Part shown: piece by piece, positions 1 through 14,900 of the stretch | Layout: each line of letters starts with the position of its first letter | How positions within the stretch are numbered: position 1 is the first letter of the stretch | Assembly (NCBI GenBank): GCA_023375785.1 | Contig: SZWC01000029.1 | Location: 115,421-179,420, forward strand | Direction of reading: 5' to 3' | From: Penium margaritaceum | Taxonomy: Eukaryota > Streptophyta > Zygnematophyceae > Desmidiales > Peniaceae | Length of the DNA stretch: 64,000 bases | The notes under the pieces: model-generated | What the model was told of the DNA's origin: nothing | Databases searched by the model: none | The model's input: the letters and a program-made list of their open reading frames with translations, nothing else | Program-made: the position numbers and the translations under genes

Positions 1-1396
1 GGCACTCACCATGCCCGCAAAGTTTACCAAGTACATTAAACGGCTATGAATCATAACACAAGGCAGCCACGGTCAGAGTGTCCAATCACAGTGCATATGT
101 ACTGCGCATGATCTTACAGGTATAACTAAGGTAGAATACTGGTGGCTCGGTGTGGCTATTGTGCGCAGTGTCTTGACAAAGTTGGCATGTGCCACTGACC
201 ATGACCATAGAGTTTACGAAGTGACTTTAACTTCTTTCAACTGTAACACGTGTCAGCCACAGTCGGAGTGCCCAATCACAGTGTACATCTTATATGCATG
301 ACCTTGCAGGTATAAACTGGGTAAATTTCCGGTATCTTGGCACGGCTATTGTGCACAATGCCTTCACAAAGTTGGCACGTGCCACTGACCATGACCACAA
401 AGTTTACCATGTGACTTTAACTTCTACAAATTGTAACACGAGTCAGCCACAGTCAGAGTGCCCAATCAAAAATCAGATGTACTAGGGATGACCTTGCAGA
501 TATAAACAGGGTAAAAAACCGTTGTCTTGGCACGGCTATTGTGCGCAATGACTTGACAAAGTTGGCATGGGCCACTGACCATGACCACAAAGTTTACCAA
601 GTACCTTAAATGGCTATGGATCATAACGCGACTTGACCATGGACAGAGTGTCCACTCACATTGCAGATATACTGGGCATGACCTTGCAGGTGCAAACAAG
701 GTAGAATACTGGTGGCTCGGTGTGGCTATTGTGCGCAATGCCTTGACAAAGTTGGCATGTGCCACTGACCATGACCACAAATGTATCCAAGTGACTTTTA
801 CTTCTATTCATCATAACACGAGGCAGCCACGGTCAGTGTGTCCAATCACAGTGCAGATGTACTAGGCATGATCTTGGAGGTGCAAAAAAGGTAGAATACT
901 GGTGGCATCGGGTGGCTATTGTGCGCAATGCCATGACAAAGTTGGCATGGGCCACTGGTCATGACGACCAAGTTTACCAAGTACCTTAAGCGGCTATGAA
1001 TCATAACACGAGTCAGCCACGGTCAGAGTGTCCAATCATAGTGCAGCTGTACTAGGCATGACCTTGCAGGTACAAACAAGGTAGAACACTGTTGGCTCGG
1101 TGTGGCTATTGTGCGCAATGCCTTGACAAACTTGGCATGTGCCACTGACCATGACCACAAAGTTTACCAAGTGACTTTAACTTCTACGAATCGTAACATG
1201 AGTCAGCCACAGTCAGAGTGCCCAATCATAGTGCACATCTAATATGCATGACCTTGCATGTATAAACAAGATAAAAAAACCGGTGGTTTGGCACGGCTAT
1301 TGTGCGCAATGCCTTGACAAGGTTGACATGTGCCACTGACCATGACCACAAATGTATCCAAGTGACTTTTACTTCTATTGATCATAACACGAGTCA

Positions 1397-1957
1397 NNNN
1401 NNNNNNNNNNNNNNNNNNNNNNNNNNNNNNNNNNNNNNNNNNNNNNNNNNNNNNNNNNNNNNNNNNNNNNNNNNNNNNNNNNNNNNNNNNNNNNNNNNNN
1501 NNNNNNNNNNNNNNNNNNNNNNNNNNNNNNNNNNNNNNNNNNNNNNNNNNNNNNNNNNNNNNNNNNNNNNNNNNNNNNNNNNNNNNNNNNNNNNNNNNNN
1601 NNNNNNNNNNNNNNNNNNNNNNNNNNNNNNNNNNNNNNNNNNNNNNNNNNNNNNNNNNNNNNNNNNNNNNNNNNNNNNNNNNNNNNNNNNNNNNNNNNNN
1701 NNNNNNNNNNNNNNNNNNNNNNNNNNNNNNNNNNNNNNNNNNNNNNNNNNNNNNNNNNNNNNNNNNNNNNNNNNNNNNNNNNNNNNNNNNNNNNNNNNNN
1801 NNNNNNNNNNNNNNNNNNNNNNNNNNNNNNNNNNNNNNNNNNNNNNNNNNNNNNNNNNNNNNNNNNNNNNNNNNNNNNNNNNNNNNNNNNNNNNNNNNNN
1901 NNNNNNNNNNNNNNNNNNNNNNNNNNNNNNNNNNNNNNNNNNNNNNNNNNNNNNNNN
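1397..1957. other. Assembly gap (561 N)
   Basis: Run of N inside satellite. Satellite in the same orientation is present on both sides, so the missing DNA is most likely about three further monomers. Open frames spanning it are meaningless. Confidence 0.98.
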
Positions 1958-2607
1958 AACAAGGTAGAATACTGGTGGCTCAGTGTGGCTATTGTGCGCA
2001 ATGCCTTGACAAAGTTGGCACGTGTCACTGAACATGACCACAAATGTATCCAAGTGACTTTTACTTCTATTGATCATAACACGGGTCACCCACGGTCAGA
2101 GTGTCCAATCACAATGCAGATTAACTAGGCATGATCTTGCAGGTCCAAACAAGGTATAATACTGGTGGCTCGGTGAGGCTATTGTGCGCAATGCCTTGAC
2201 AAAGTTGGCATGTGCCACTGACCATGACCACAAAGTGTACCAAGTGACTTTAACTTCTACGAATTGTAACACGAGTCAGCCACGGTCAGAGTGCCCAATC
2301 ACAGTTTAGATGTACTAGGCATGACCTTGCAGGTATAAACAAGGTAAAAAACGTGTGCCTTGGCACGGTTATTGTGCGCAATGCCTTGACAAAGTTGGCA
2401 TGTGGCACTGACCATGACCACAGAGTTTACCAAGTTCCTTAAACGGCTATGAATCATAACACGAGTCAACCACAGTCAGAGTGTCCAACCACAGTGCTGA
2501 TGTACTAGGCATGATCTTGCAAGTGCAAACAAGGTAGAATACTGGTGGCTCGGTGTGGTTATTGTGTGGAATGCCTTGAAAACGTTGGCATGTGCCACTG
2601 ACCATGA

Positions 2608-3570
2608 CCACAAAGTTTACCATGTGACTTTAACTTCTACAAATTGTAACACGAGTCAGCCACAGTCAGAGTGCCCAATCATAGTGCACATCTAATATGC
2701 ATGACCTTGCATGTATAAACAAGATAAAAAAACCGGTGGTTTGGCACGGCTATTGTGCGCAATGCCTTGACAAGGTTGACATGTGCCACTGACCATGACC
2801 ACAAATGTATCCAAGTGACATTTACTTCTATTGATCATAATACGAGTCAGCCACAGTCAGAGTGTGCAATCACAGTGTAGACATACAGGGCATGACCTTC
2901 CAAGTATAAACAAGGTACAATACAGGTGGCTCGGTGTGGCTATTGTGCGCAATGCCCTGACAAAGTTGGCATGTGCCACAGACCATGACCACAAAGTTTA
3001 CTAAGTGACTTTAACTTCTACGAAACGTAACACGAGTCAGCCACGGTCAGAGTGTCCAATGACAGTGCAGATATACTGGGCATGACCTTCCAGGTATAAA
3101 CAATGTAGAATACTGGTGGCTCAGTGTGCCTATTGTGCGCAATGCCTTGACAAAGTTGGCACGTGCCACTGACCATGACCACAAAGTTTACCATGTGACT
3201 TTAACTTCTACAAATTGTAACACGAGTCAGCCACAGTCAGAGTGCCCAATCATAGTGCACATCTAATATGCATGACCTTGCATGTATAAACAAGATAAAA
3301 AAACCGGTGGTTTGGCACGGCTATTGTGCGCAATGCCTTGACAAGGTTGACATGTGCCACTGACCATGACCACAAATGTATCCAAGTGACATTTACTTCT
3401 ATTGATCATAATACGAGTCAGCCACGGTCAGAGTGTGCAATCACAGTGTAGACATACAGGGCATGACCTTACAAGTATAAACAAGGTACAATACAGGTGG
3501 CTCGGTGTGGCTATTGTGCGCAATGCCCTGACAAAGTTGGCATGTGCCACAGACCATGACCACAAAGTTT
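2608..3570 (+). repeat. 571-bp satellite trimer duplicated in tandem
   Basis: The stretch from about 2608 to 3001 recurs almost unchanged from about 3177 to 3570, an offset of 571 bp (three monomers). Shared private variants include the run caagataaaaaaaccggtgg, the altered spacer gtgtagacatacagggc and gtgccacagaccatg. Agreement over several hundred bases is far above the usual monomer-to-monomer similarity, so this looks like a recent unequal-exchange duplication of one higher-order unit. Confidence 0.85.
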
Positions 3571-4306
3571 ACCAAGTGACTTTAACTTCTACGAAACGTA
3601 ACACGAGTCAGCCACGGTCAGAGTGCCCAATCACAGCGAACATCTAATATGCATGACCTTGCACGTATAAACAAGGAAAAAAACTGGTGTCTTGGCACGG
3701 CTATTGTGCGCAATGCCTTGATAAAGTTGGTACGTGTCACTAACCATGACTTCAAATGTATCCAAGTGACTTTTACTTCTATTGATCATAACACAAGTCA
3801 GCCACGGTCAGAGTGTCCAATCACAGTGCAGATGTACTAGGCATGGTCTTGCAGGTTCAATCAAGGTAGAATACTGGTGGCTCGGTGTGGCTATTGTGCA
3901 CGATGCCTTGACAAAGTCGGCATGTGCCACTGACCATGACCACAAAGTTTACGAAGTGAGTTTAACTTCTACGAATCTTTACACGCGTCAGCCACAGTTA
4001 GAGTGCCCAATCACAGTGCAGATGTATTGGGCATAACCTTGCAGGTATAAACAAGGTAGAATATTGGTGGCTCGGTGTGGCTATTGTGCGCAATGCCTTG
4101 ACAAAGTTGGCATGTGCCACTGACCATGACCACATAGTTTACCAAGTGACTTTAACTTCTACGAATCCTAACACGAGTCAGCCACGGTCAAAGCGTCCAA
4201 TCACAGTTCAGATGTACTGGACATGACCTTGCAGGTATAAACAAGGTAGAAAACCTGTGGCGTGGCACGGCTATTTTGCGCAATGCCTTGACAAAGTTGG
4301 CATGTG

Positions 4307-5320
4307 GCACTCACCATGCCCACAAAGTTTACCAAGTACATTAAACGGCTATGAATCATAACACAAGGCAGCCACGGTCAGAGTGTCCAATCACAGTGCA
4401 TATGTATTGTGCATGATCTTACAGGTATAACTAAGGTAGAATACTGGTGGCTCGGTGTGGCTATTGTGCGCAGTGTCTTGACAAAGTTGGCATGTGCCAC
4501 TGACCTTGACCACAACGTTCACCAAGTACCTTAAACGGCTATGAATCATAACACGAGTTGGCCACGGTCAGAGTGTCCCCTCACATTGCAGATAAACTGG
4601 GCATGACCTTGCAGGTGCAAACAAGGTATAATACTGGTGGCTCGGTGTGGCTATTGTGCGCAATGCCTTGACAAAGCTGGCATGGGCCACTGACCATGAC
4701 CACAAATGTATCCAAGTGCCTTTTACTTCTATTGATCATAACACGAGGCAGCCACGGTCAGAGTGTCCAATCACAGTGCAGATATACTAGGCATGATCTT
4801 GGAGGTGCAAACAAGGTAGAAAACTGGTGGCTTCGGATGGCTATTGTGCGCAATGCCATGACAAAGTTGGCATGGGCCACTGATCATGACCACAAAGTTT
4901 ACCAAGTACCTTAAGCGGCTATGAATCATAACACGAGTCAGCCACGGTCAGAGTGTCCAATCACAGTGCAGCTGTACTAGGCATGACCTGTAGGTACAAA
5001 CAAGGTAGAACACTGTTGGCTCGGTGTGGCTATTGTGCGCAATGCCTTGACAAAGTTGGCATGTGCCACTGACCATGACCACAAAGTTTACCAAGTGACT
5101 TTAACTTATACGAATCGTAACATGAGTCGGCCACAGTCAGAGTGCCCAATCATAGTGCACATCTAATATGCATGACCTTGCATGTATAAACAAGATACAA
5201 AACCGGTGGCTTGGCACGGCTATTGTGCGCAATGCATTGACAAGGTTGGCATGTGCCACTGACCATGACCACAAATGTATCCAAGTGACTTTTACTTCTA
5301 TTGATCATAACACGAGTCAG
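4307..5320 (+). repeat. Copy of the window's first satellite segment (4.3-kb offset)
   Basis: Bases 4307-4500 closely match 1-194, including rare variants such as the start ggcactcaccatgccc and the tail ataactaaggtagaa. Bases 4533-5320 then match about 610-1396, sharing the variant cactcacattgcag or a near form and a monomer with gcagctgtactagg. Between the two matched parts, the first copy carries about two extra monomers. This is a segmental duplication of about 1 kb within the array, with a monomer-scale indel. Confidence 0.75.
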
Positions 5321-7781
5321 TCACGGTCAGAGTGTCCAATCACAGTGCATATATACTAGGCTTGACCTTGTAGGTATAAACAAGGTAGAATACTGGTGGC
5401 TCAGTGCGGCTATTGTGAGCAATGCCTTGACAAAGTTGACATGTGCCACTGACCATGACCACAAGGATTACCAAGTGAGTTAAACGTCTTTGAATCGTAA
5501 CACATGTCAGCCAGAGTCGGAGTGCCCAATCACAGTGCACATCCAATATGCATGACCTTGCATGTATAAACATGGTAAAAAACCGGTGTCTTGGCACGAC
5601 TATTGTGCACAATGCCTTGACAAAGTTGGCACATGCCACTGACCATGACCACGAAGTTTCCCAAGTACCTTAAACGGCTATGAATCATAACACGAGTGAG
5701 CCACAGTCAGAGTGTCCAATCACAGTGCAGATAAACTGGGCATGACCTTGCATGTATAAACAAGGTAGAATACTGGTGGCTCGGTGTGGCTATTGTGCGC
5801 AATGCCATGACAAAGTAGGCATGTGCCACTGACCATGACCACAACTGTATCCAAGTGACTTCTACTTCTATTGATCAGAACACGAGTCAGCCATGGTCAG
5901 AGTGTCCAATCACAGTGCAGATCTACTAGGCATGATCTTGCAGGTACAAACAAGGCAGAGTACTAGTGGCTGGGTGTGGCTATTATATGCAATGCCTTGA
6001 CAAAGTTGGCATGTGCCACTGACCATGGCAACAAAGCTTACCAAGTGACTTTAACTTCGACGAATCGTTTTACGAGTCAGCTACGGTCAGAGTGCCCAAT
6101 CACAATGCACACCTAATATGCATGACCTTACAGGTATAAACAGTGCAAAAAACCGGTGGCTTGGCACGGCTATTGTGCGCAATGCTTTGACAAAGTGAGC
6201 ATGTGCCACTGACCATGACCAGAGTGTTTACCAAGTGACTTTAACTTCTACGAATCGTAACACAGGTCAGCCACATTCAGAGTACCCAATCACAATGCAC
6301 ATATAATATGCATGACCTTGCAGTTATAAACAAGGAAAAAACTAGTGGCGTGGCACGGCTATTGTGCGCAATGCATTGACAAAGTTTACCAAGTACCTTA
6401 AACGGATATGAATCATGACACGAGTCAGCCACGGTCAGAGTGTCCAATCACAGTGCAGATGTACTAGGCATGATCTTGCAGGTGCAAACAAGGTAGAATT
6501 CTGGTGGTTTGGTGCGGCTATTGTGCGCAAGCCTTGACAAAGGTGGCATGTGCCACTGACCATGACCACACAGTTTACCAAGTGACTCTAGCTTATACGA
6601 ATCGTAACACGAGTTAGCCACTGTCAGAGTGCCCAATCACAGTGCACACCTAATATGCATGACCTTGCAAGTATAAACAAGGAAAAAACCGGTGGCTTGG
6701 CACGGCTATTGTGCGCAATGCCTTGACAAAGTTGGCATGTGCCACTGACCATGACCACAATGTTTACCAAGTACATTAAACGGCGATGAATCATAACACG
6801 AGTCACCCAGGGTCAGAGTGTCCAATCACTGTGCAGATACACTGTGCATGACCTTGCAGGTATCAACAAGGTAGAATACGGGTGGCTCGGTGTGGCTGTT
6901 GTGCGCAATGCCTTGACAAAGTTGGCATGTGCTACTGACCATGACCACAAAGTTTACGAAGTGACTTTAACTTCTACGAATCATAACACAAGTCAGCCAC
7001 GGTCAGAGTACCCAATCACAGTTCAGATGTACTAGCCATGATCTTACAGGTATAAACAAGGTTAAAAACTGGTGGCTTGGCACGGCTATTGTGCGCAATG
7101 CCTTGACAAATTTAGCAAATGCCACTGACCATGACCACAACGTTTACCAAGTACATTAAACGGCTGTGAATCATAACACGGGTCAGCCACGGTCAGAGTG
7201 TCCAATCACGGTGCAGATACAATAGGGATGACCTTGCAGGTGTAAACAATGTAGAATACTGGTGGATCGGTGTGGTTGTTGTGTGCAATGCCTTGAAAAC
7301 GTTGGCATGTGCCACTGACCATGACCACAAATATATCCAAGTGACTTTACTTATATTGATCATAACACAAGTCAGCCACGGTCAGAGTGTCCAATCACAG
7401 TGCAGATGTGTTAGGCATGATCTTGTAGCTGTAAACAAGGTAAAACACTGGTGGCTTGGTGTGGCTATTGTGCGCAATGCTTTGGCATAGTTGGCATGTG
7501 CCACTGACCATGACCACAAAGATTACCAAGTGACTTTAACTTCTACGAATCGTAACACAAGTCAGCCACGGTCAGAGTGCCCAATCACAGTACACATCTA
7601 ATATGCATGACCTTGCAGGCATATACAAGGTAAAAAACCGGTGGCTTGGCACGGCTATTGTGCGCAATGCCTTGACAATGTTGGCATGTGCCACTGACCA
7701 TGACCACAAAGTTTACCCAGTACATCAAACGGCTATGAATCATAACATGAGTCAGCCACGGTCAGAGTGTCCAATCACAGT

Positions 7782-7782
7782 N
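7782..7782. other. Single-N assembly join in satellite
   Basis: One N sits between cacagt and gcatgtgcc. The satellite phase jumps here: the expected tail, linker and first half of the next monomer are missing. This is a contig join of unknown true length rather than a single unread base. Confidence 0.85.
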
Positions 7783-8780
7783 GCATGTGCCACTGACCAT
7801 GACCACAAAGTTTACCAAGTGACTTTTACATCTATTGATCGTAACACGAGTCAGCCACGGTCAGAGTGTCCAATCACAGTGAAGATGTACTAGGCATGAT
7901 CTTGCAGGTGCAAACAAGGTAGAGTACTGGTGGCTCGGTGTGGCTATTGTGCGCAATGCCTTGACAAAGTTGGCATGTGCTCCTGACCATGACCACAAAT
8001 TTTACCAAGTGACTTTAGCTTCTACAAAATGCAACACGAGTCAGCCACGGTCAGAGAGCACAATGACAGTGCACATCTAATTTGCATGACCTTGCAGGTA
8101 TAAAAAAGGTAAAAAACCGGTGGCTTGGCACAGCTATTGTGCGCAATGCCTTGACAAAGTTGGCATGTGCCACTGACCATGACCATAAAAGTTAACTAGT
8201 ACCTTAAACGGCTATGAATCATAACACGAGTCAGCCACGGTCAGAGTGGCCAATCACAGTGCACATATAGTGGGCATGACCTTACAGGTATAAACAAGAT
8301 AGAATACAGATGGCTCATTGTGGCTATTGTGTGCAATACCTTGACAAAGTTGGCATGTGCCACTGACCATGACCAAAAATGTATCGAAGTAACTTTTCAT
8401 TCTATTTATCATAACACGAGTCAGCAACGGCCAGAGTGTCCAACCATAGTGCAGATGTACTAGGCATGATCTTGCAGGTGCAAACAAGGTAGAATACTGG
8501 TGGCTTGGTGTGGCTATTGTGCGTAATGCCTTGACAAAGTTTTCATGCGCCACTGACCATTACCGCAAATGTATCCAAGTGACTTTTACTTCAATTGATC
8601 ATAACACGCGTCAGCCACGGTCTGAGTGTCCAATCACAGTGCAGATGTACTAGGCATGATCTTGCAGGTGCAAACAAGGTAGAATACTGGTGGCTCGGTG
8701 TGGCTATTGTGCACAATGCCCTGACAAATGACAAATGTGGCATGTGCCACTGACCATGACCACAAAGCTAACCACGTGAC

Positions 8781-8902
8781 GTCGCGCATGTCAAGAAGAT
8801 TTAAAATTAATGCTTTTTTAAGTAAACCACGTTTTTTTTTTCTTTTTCATGGGGAATTTTGTATGTTAAAGAATCACGAATCATTAGCTGGGGAATTAGG
8901 TG
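8781..8902. other. 122-bp AT-rich non-satellite insert
   Basis: A C-type monomer reads normally up to ccacgtgac, then 122 bp of unrelated sequence follow, and satellite resumes at tacgaatcg. About 9 bp of the monomer (the tttaacttc part) are missing at the junction. The insert is AT-rich, contains a run of nine or ten T followed by ctttttcatgggg, and carries no terminal inverted repeat, poly-A tail or target-site duplication that I can see. It looks like filler DNA captured at a repaired break. An organelle origin is possible from composition alone, but I do not recognise the sequence. Confidence 0.75.
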
Positions 8903-11900
8903 TACGAATCGTTACACGAGTCAGCCACGGTCAGAGTGCCCAACTACAGTGCAGGTGTACTAGGCATGATATTGCAGGTATAAACAAGTATAAAACCGGT
9001 GGCTTGGACCAGCTATTGTGCACAATGCCTTGACAAAGTTGGCATGTGCCGCTGCCCATGACCACAAAGTTTACCAAGTACCTTAAACGGCTATTGATCA
9101 TAACACGAGTCAGCCACAGACAGAGTGTCCAATCACAGTGCAGATATACTAGGCATGACCATACAGGTATAAATTATGATAGAATGCTGGTGGCTCAGTG
9201 TGGCTATTGTGTGCAATGCCTTGATCAAGTTGGCATGTGCCACTGACCATGACCACAAATGTATCCAAGTGACATTTACTTCTATTGATCATAACACGAC
9301 TAAGCCACAATCAGAGTGTCCAATCACAGTGCAGATGTACTTGGCATGATATCGCAGGTTCAAACAAGGTAGAATACCAGTGGCTTGGTGTGGCAATTGT
9401 GCGCAATGCCTTGACAATGTTGGCATGTGCCACTGACCATGACCACAAATGTATCCAAACGACTTTTACTTCTATTGATCATGACACGAGTCAGCCAGGA
9501 TCAGAGTGTCCAATCACAGTGCAGATGTACTATGGATGATCTTGCAGGTGCAAACAAGGTAGAATACTGTTGGCTCGGTGTGGGTATTCTGCACAATGCC
9601 TTCACAAAGTTGGCATGTGCCACTGACCATGACCACAAATGTATCCAAGTGACTTTTACTTCTATTGATCATAACACAATTCAGCCACGGTTGAGTGTCC
9701 AATCAGAGTGCAGATGTACTAGTCATGATCTTGCAAGTATAAACAAGGTAGAATACTGGTGGCTCGGTGTGGCTATTGTGTGCAATGCCTTGACAAAGTT
9801 GGCATGTTCCCCTGACCATGACCACAAACGTATCCAATTGACTTTTACTTCTATTGATCATAACACGAGTCTGCCATGGTCAGAGTGTCCAACCATAGTG
9901 CAGATGTACTAGGCATGATGTTGCAGGTGCAAACAAGGTAGAATAGTGGTGGCTCGGTGTGGCTATTATGCGCAATGCCTTGACAAAGTTGGCATGTGCC
10001 ACTGACCATTACCACAAATGTATCCAAGTGACTTGACCTCTATTGATCATAACATGAGTCGGCCACGATCTGAGTGTCCAATCACAGTGCTGATGTACTA
10101 GGCATGATGTTGCAGGTGCAAACAACGTAGAATACTGGTGACTCTGTATGGCTATTGCGCGCAATGCATTGACAAAGGTGGCAAGTGCCACTGACCATGA
10201 CCACAAAGTTTGGCAAGTGAATTTAACTTCTACGAATCGTTACACGAGTCAGCAACGGTCAGAGTGCCCGCCTACAGTGTAGATGTACTAGGCATGATTG
10301 TGCAGGTATAAACAAGTAAAAAACCGGTTGCTTGGCCCATGCTATTGTGCGCAATGCGTTGACAAAGTTGGCATGTGCCGCTGACCATGACCACAAAGTT
10401 TACCAAGTACCTCAAACGGCTATTGATCATAACACGAGTCAGCCACAGTCAGAGTGTCCAATCACAGTGCAGATGTAGTTGGCATGATCTTGCAGGTTCA
10501 AACAAGGTAGAATACCAGTGGCTCGGTGTGGCTATTGTGCGCAAGTACTTGACAAAGTTGGCATGTGCCACTGACCATGACCATAAATGTATCCAAGTGA
10601 CTTTTACTTCTGTTGATCATAACATGAGTCAACCACGGTCAGAGTGTGCAATCACAGTGCAGATATACTAGGCATGATCTTGTAGGTGCAAACAAGGTAG
10701 AATACCGTTGGCTCGGTGTGGCTATTGTGCATAATGCCCTCACAGAGTTGGCATGTACCACAGGCCATGACCACAAATGTATCCAAGTGACTTTTACTTC
10801 CATTGGTCATAACACGAGTCAGCCACGGTCAGAGTGTCCAATCAGAGTACTAGGCATGATCTTGCTGGTGTAAACAAGGTAGAATACTGGTGGCTCAGTG
10901 TGGCTTTTGTGCGCAATGTCCTGACAAAGTTGGCATGTGCCACTGACCATGACCACAAAGTTTACCAAGTACCTTAAACGTCTATGAATCATAACACGAG
11001 TTAGCCACGCTACAAGTGTCCGATCACAGTGCAGATGTACTCGGCATGATCATGCAGATAAGAACAAGGTAGAATACTTGTGGCTCGGTGTGGCTATTGT
11101 GCGCAATGCCTTCACAAAGTTGGCATGTGCCACTGACCATGACCACAAAGTTTACCAAGTACCTTAAACAGCTATGAATCATAACACGAGTCAGCCATGA
11201 TCAGAGTGCCCAGTCACAGTGCAGATATACTGGGCATGACCTTGCAAGTGCAAACAAGGTAGAATACTGGTGGCTCGGTGTGGCTATTGTGTGCAATACC
11301 TTGAAAAAGTTGGCATGTGCCACTGACCATGAACACAAAGTTTACCAAGTGACTTTCACTTCTACAAATCGTACCACGAGTCAGCCACGGTCAGAGTGCC
11401 CAATCACAGTGCACGTCTAATATGCATGACCCTGGAAATTTTTAACTAGGTAAAAAACCGGTGGCTTGGCACGGCTATTATGCGAATACCTTGACAAAGT
11501 TGGCATGTGCCACTGACCATGACCACAACGTTTAGAAAGTACCTTATACAGCCATGCATCATAACATGAGTCAGCCACGGTCAGAGTGTCCAATCACAGT
11601 TTGAATATACTGGGCATGACCTTACAGGTATAAACAATGTAGAATACAGGTGGATCGGTGTGGCTAGTATGCGCAATGCCTTGATCAAGTTGGCATGTGC
11701 CACTGACCATGACCACAAATGTATCCAAGTGACGTTTACTTCTATTGATCATAACACGCGTCAGCCACGGTCAGAGTGTCCAATCACAGTGAAGATAAAC
11801 TGGTGATGACCTTACAGGTATAAAAAAGGTAGCATACTAATGGCTCGGTGTGGCTATTGTGCGCAATACCTTGACAAAGTGAGCATGTGCCACTGACGAT

Positions 11901-14900
11901 GACCACAAAGTTTACCAGGTGACTTTAACTTCTACGAATGGTAACACGAGTCAGCCACGGTCAGAGTGCCAATCACAGTGCACCTATAATATGCATGACC
12001 TTGCAGGTATAAACAAGGTAAAAAACTGGTGGCTTGGCATGGCTATTGTGCGCAATGCCTTGACAAAGATGGCACGTGCCACTGACCATGACAACAAAAA
12101 TTACCAAGTACCTTAAACGGCTATGAATCATAACACGAGTCAGCCACGGTCAGAGTGTCCAATCAGAGTACAGATATACTGGGCATGACCTTGTAGGTAT
12201 AAAGAAGGTAGAATACTGGTGGCTCGGCGTGGCTATTGTGTGCAATGCCTTGGCAAAGTTGGCATGTGCCACTGACCATGACCACAAATAGCCAAGTGTC
12301 CTTTACTTCTGTTGATCATAACACGAGTCAGCCACGGTCAGAGTGTCCAATCACAGCGCAAATATATTGCGCATGGCCTTACAGGTATAAAAAAGGTAGA
12401 ATACTGGTAGCTTGGTGTGGCTATTGTGTGCAATACCTTGACAAAGTTGGCATGTGCCACTGACCATGACCACAAATGTATCCAAGTGACCTTTACTTCT
12501 TGATAATAACACGAGTCAGCCACGGTCAGAGTGTCCAATCACAGTGCAGATGTACTAGGCATGATCTTGCAGGTGCAAACAAGGTAGAATACCGGTGGCT
12601 CGGTATGGCTATTGTGCGCAATGCCTTGACAAAATTGGCATGTGCCACTGACTATGACCACAAAGTTTACCAAATGACTTTAACTTCTACGAATCGTAAC
12701 ACGAGTCAGCCACCGTCAGAGTGCCCAATCACAGTGCACATCTAATATGCATGACCTTGCAGGTATAAACATGGTAAAAAACCGGTGCATTGGCACGGCT
12801 ATTGTGCGCAATGCCTTGAAAAAGTTGGCATGTGCCACTGACCATGACCAAAAAGTCAACCACGTACCTTAAACGGCTATGAATGATAACCCGAGTCAGC
12901 CACGGTCAGAGTGTCCAATCAGAGTGCAGATATACTGGGCATGACCTTGCAGGTATAAACAAGGTAGAATACTGGTGGCTCGGTGTGGCTATTATGGGCG
13001 ATGGCTTGACAAAGTTGGCATGTGCCACTGACCATGACCACAAATGTATCCATGTGACTTTTACTTCTATTGATCATAACACGAGTCAGCCATGGTCAGA
13101 GTGTCCAATCACAGTGCAGATGTACAAGGCATGACCTTGCAGGTATAAACAAGGTAGAATACTGTTGACTCAGTGTGGCTATTGTGCGCAATGCCTTGAC
13201 AAAGTTGGCATGGGCAACTGACCATGACCACAAAGTTTACTTAGCAACATCAACTTCTACGAATCGGAACACGAGTCAGCCTCAGTCAGAGTGCCCAATC
13301 ACAGTGCACATCTTATATGCATGACCTTGCAGGTATAAACAAGGTAAAAACCCGGTGGCTTGGCACGGCTATTGTGCGCAATGCCTTAACAAAGTTGGCA
13401 TGTGCCATTTACCATGACCACAAATGTATCCAAGTGACGTTTACTTCTATTGATCATAACACATGTCAGCCATGGTCATAGTGTCCAATAACAGTGCAGA
13501 TTTACTAGGCATGATCTTGCAGGTGTAAACAAGGTAGAATACTGGTGGCTCAGTGTGGCTATTGGGCGCAATGCCTTGACAATGTTGGCATGTGCCACTG
13601 ACCATGACCACAAAGTTTACCAAGTGACATTAACGCTTACGAATTGTTACACGAGTCAGCGACAGTCAGAGTAACCAATCACAGTGCACATCTTATATGC
13701 ATGACCTTGCAGGTATAAAACGGGAAAAGAAACCGGTGTCTTTGCACAGCTATTGTGCGCAATGCCTGGACAATGTTGGTATGTGCCACTGACCATGACC
13801 AAAAAAATTACCAATGACCTTAAACGGCTATGAATTAAAACACCAGTCAGCTACAGTCAGAGTGTCCAATCACAGTGCAGATATACTGGGCATTACATTT
13901 CAGGTTTAAACAAGGTAGAATACTGGTGGCTTGGTGTGACTATTGTGCGCAACGCCTTGACAAAGCTGGTATGTGCCACTGACCATGACCGCAAATGTAT
14001 CATAGTGACTTATACTTCTATTGAACATAACACAAGTCAGCCACGGTCAGTGTGTCCAATCACAGTGCAGATGTATCATGCATGACCTTGCACGTTTAAA
14101 CAAGGTAGAATACTGGTGGCTCGATGTGGCTATTGTGCGCAATGCCTTGACAAAGCTGGAATGTGCCACTGACCATGACCACAAAGTTTACCAAGTGACT
14201 TTAACTTTTACGAATCGAAACACAAGTCAGCCACAGTCAGAGTACCCAATCATAGTGCACATCTAATGTGCATGACCTTGCAGGTAGAAACAGGGTAAAA
14301 TTTGGTGTCTTGGCACGGCTATTGTGCGCAATGCCTTGACAAAGTTGGCATGTGCCACTGACTATGACCAGAAAGTTTACCAAGTACCTTAAACGGCTAT
14401 GAATCATTACACGAGTCAGCCACTGTCAGAGTGTCCAATCACAGTGCAGATTTACTGGGCATAACCTTACAGGTATAGACAAGGCAGAATACCGGTGGCT
14501 CGGTGTGGCTATTGTGTGCGATACCTTGACAAAGTTGGCATGTTCCACTGAGCATGACCACAAATGTATCCAAGTGACTTCAACTTCTACGAATCGTAAC
14601 ACGAGTCAGCCACGGTCAGAGTGCCCAATCACAGTGCAGATGAACGAGGCATTATCTTGCAGGTGCAAACAAGGTAGAATAGTGGTGGCTCGGTGTGGCT
14701 ATTGTGCGCAATGCCTTGACAAAGCTGGCATGTGCCACTGGCCATGACCACAAAGTTTACCAAGTGACTTTAACTTCTAGGAATCGTAACCCGAGTCAGC
14801 CACATTCAGAGTGCCCAATCAAAGTTCAGATGTACTAGGCATGACCTTGCAGGTATAAACAAGGTAAAAAGCCGGTGGCTTGGCACGGCTATTGTACGTA

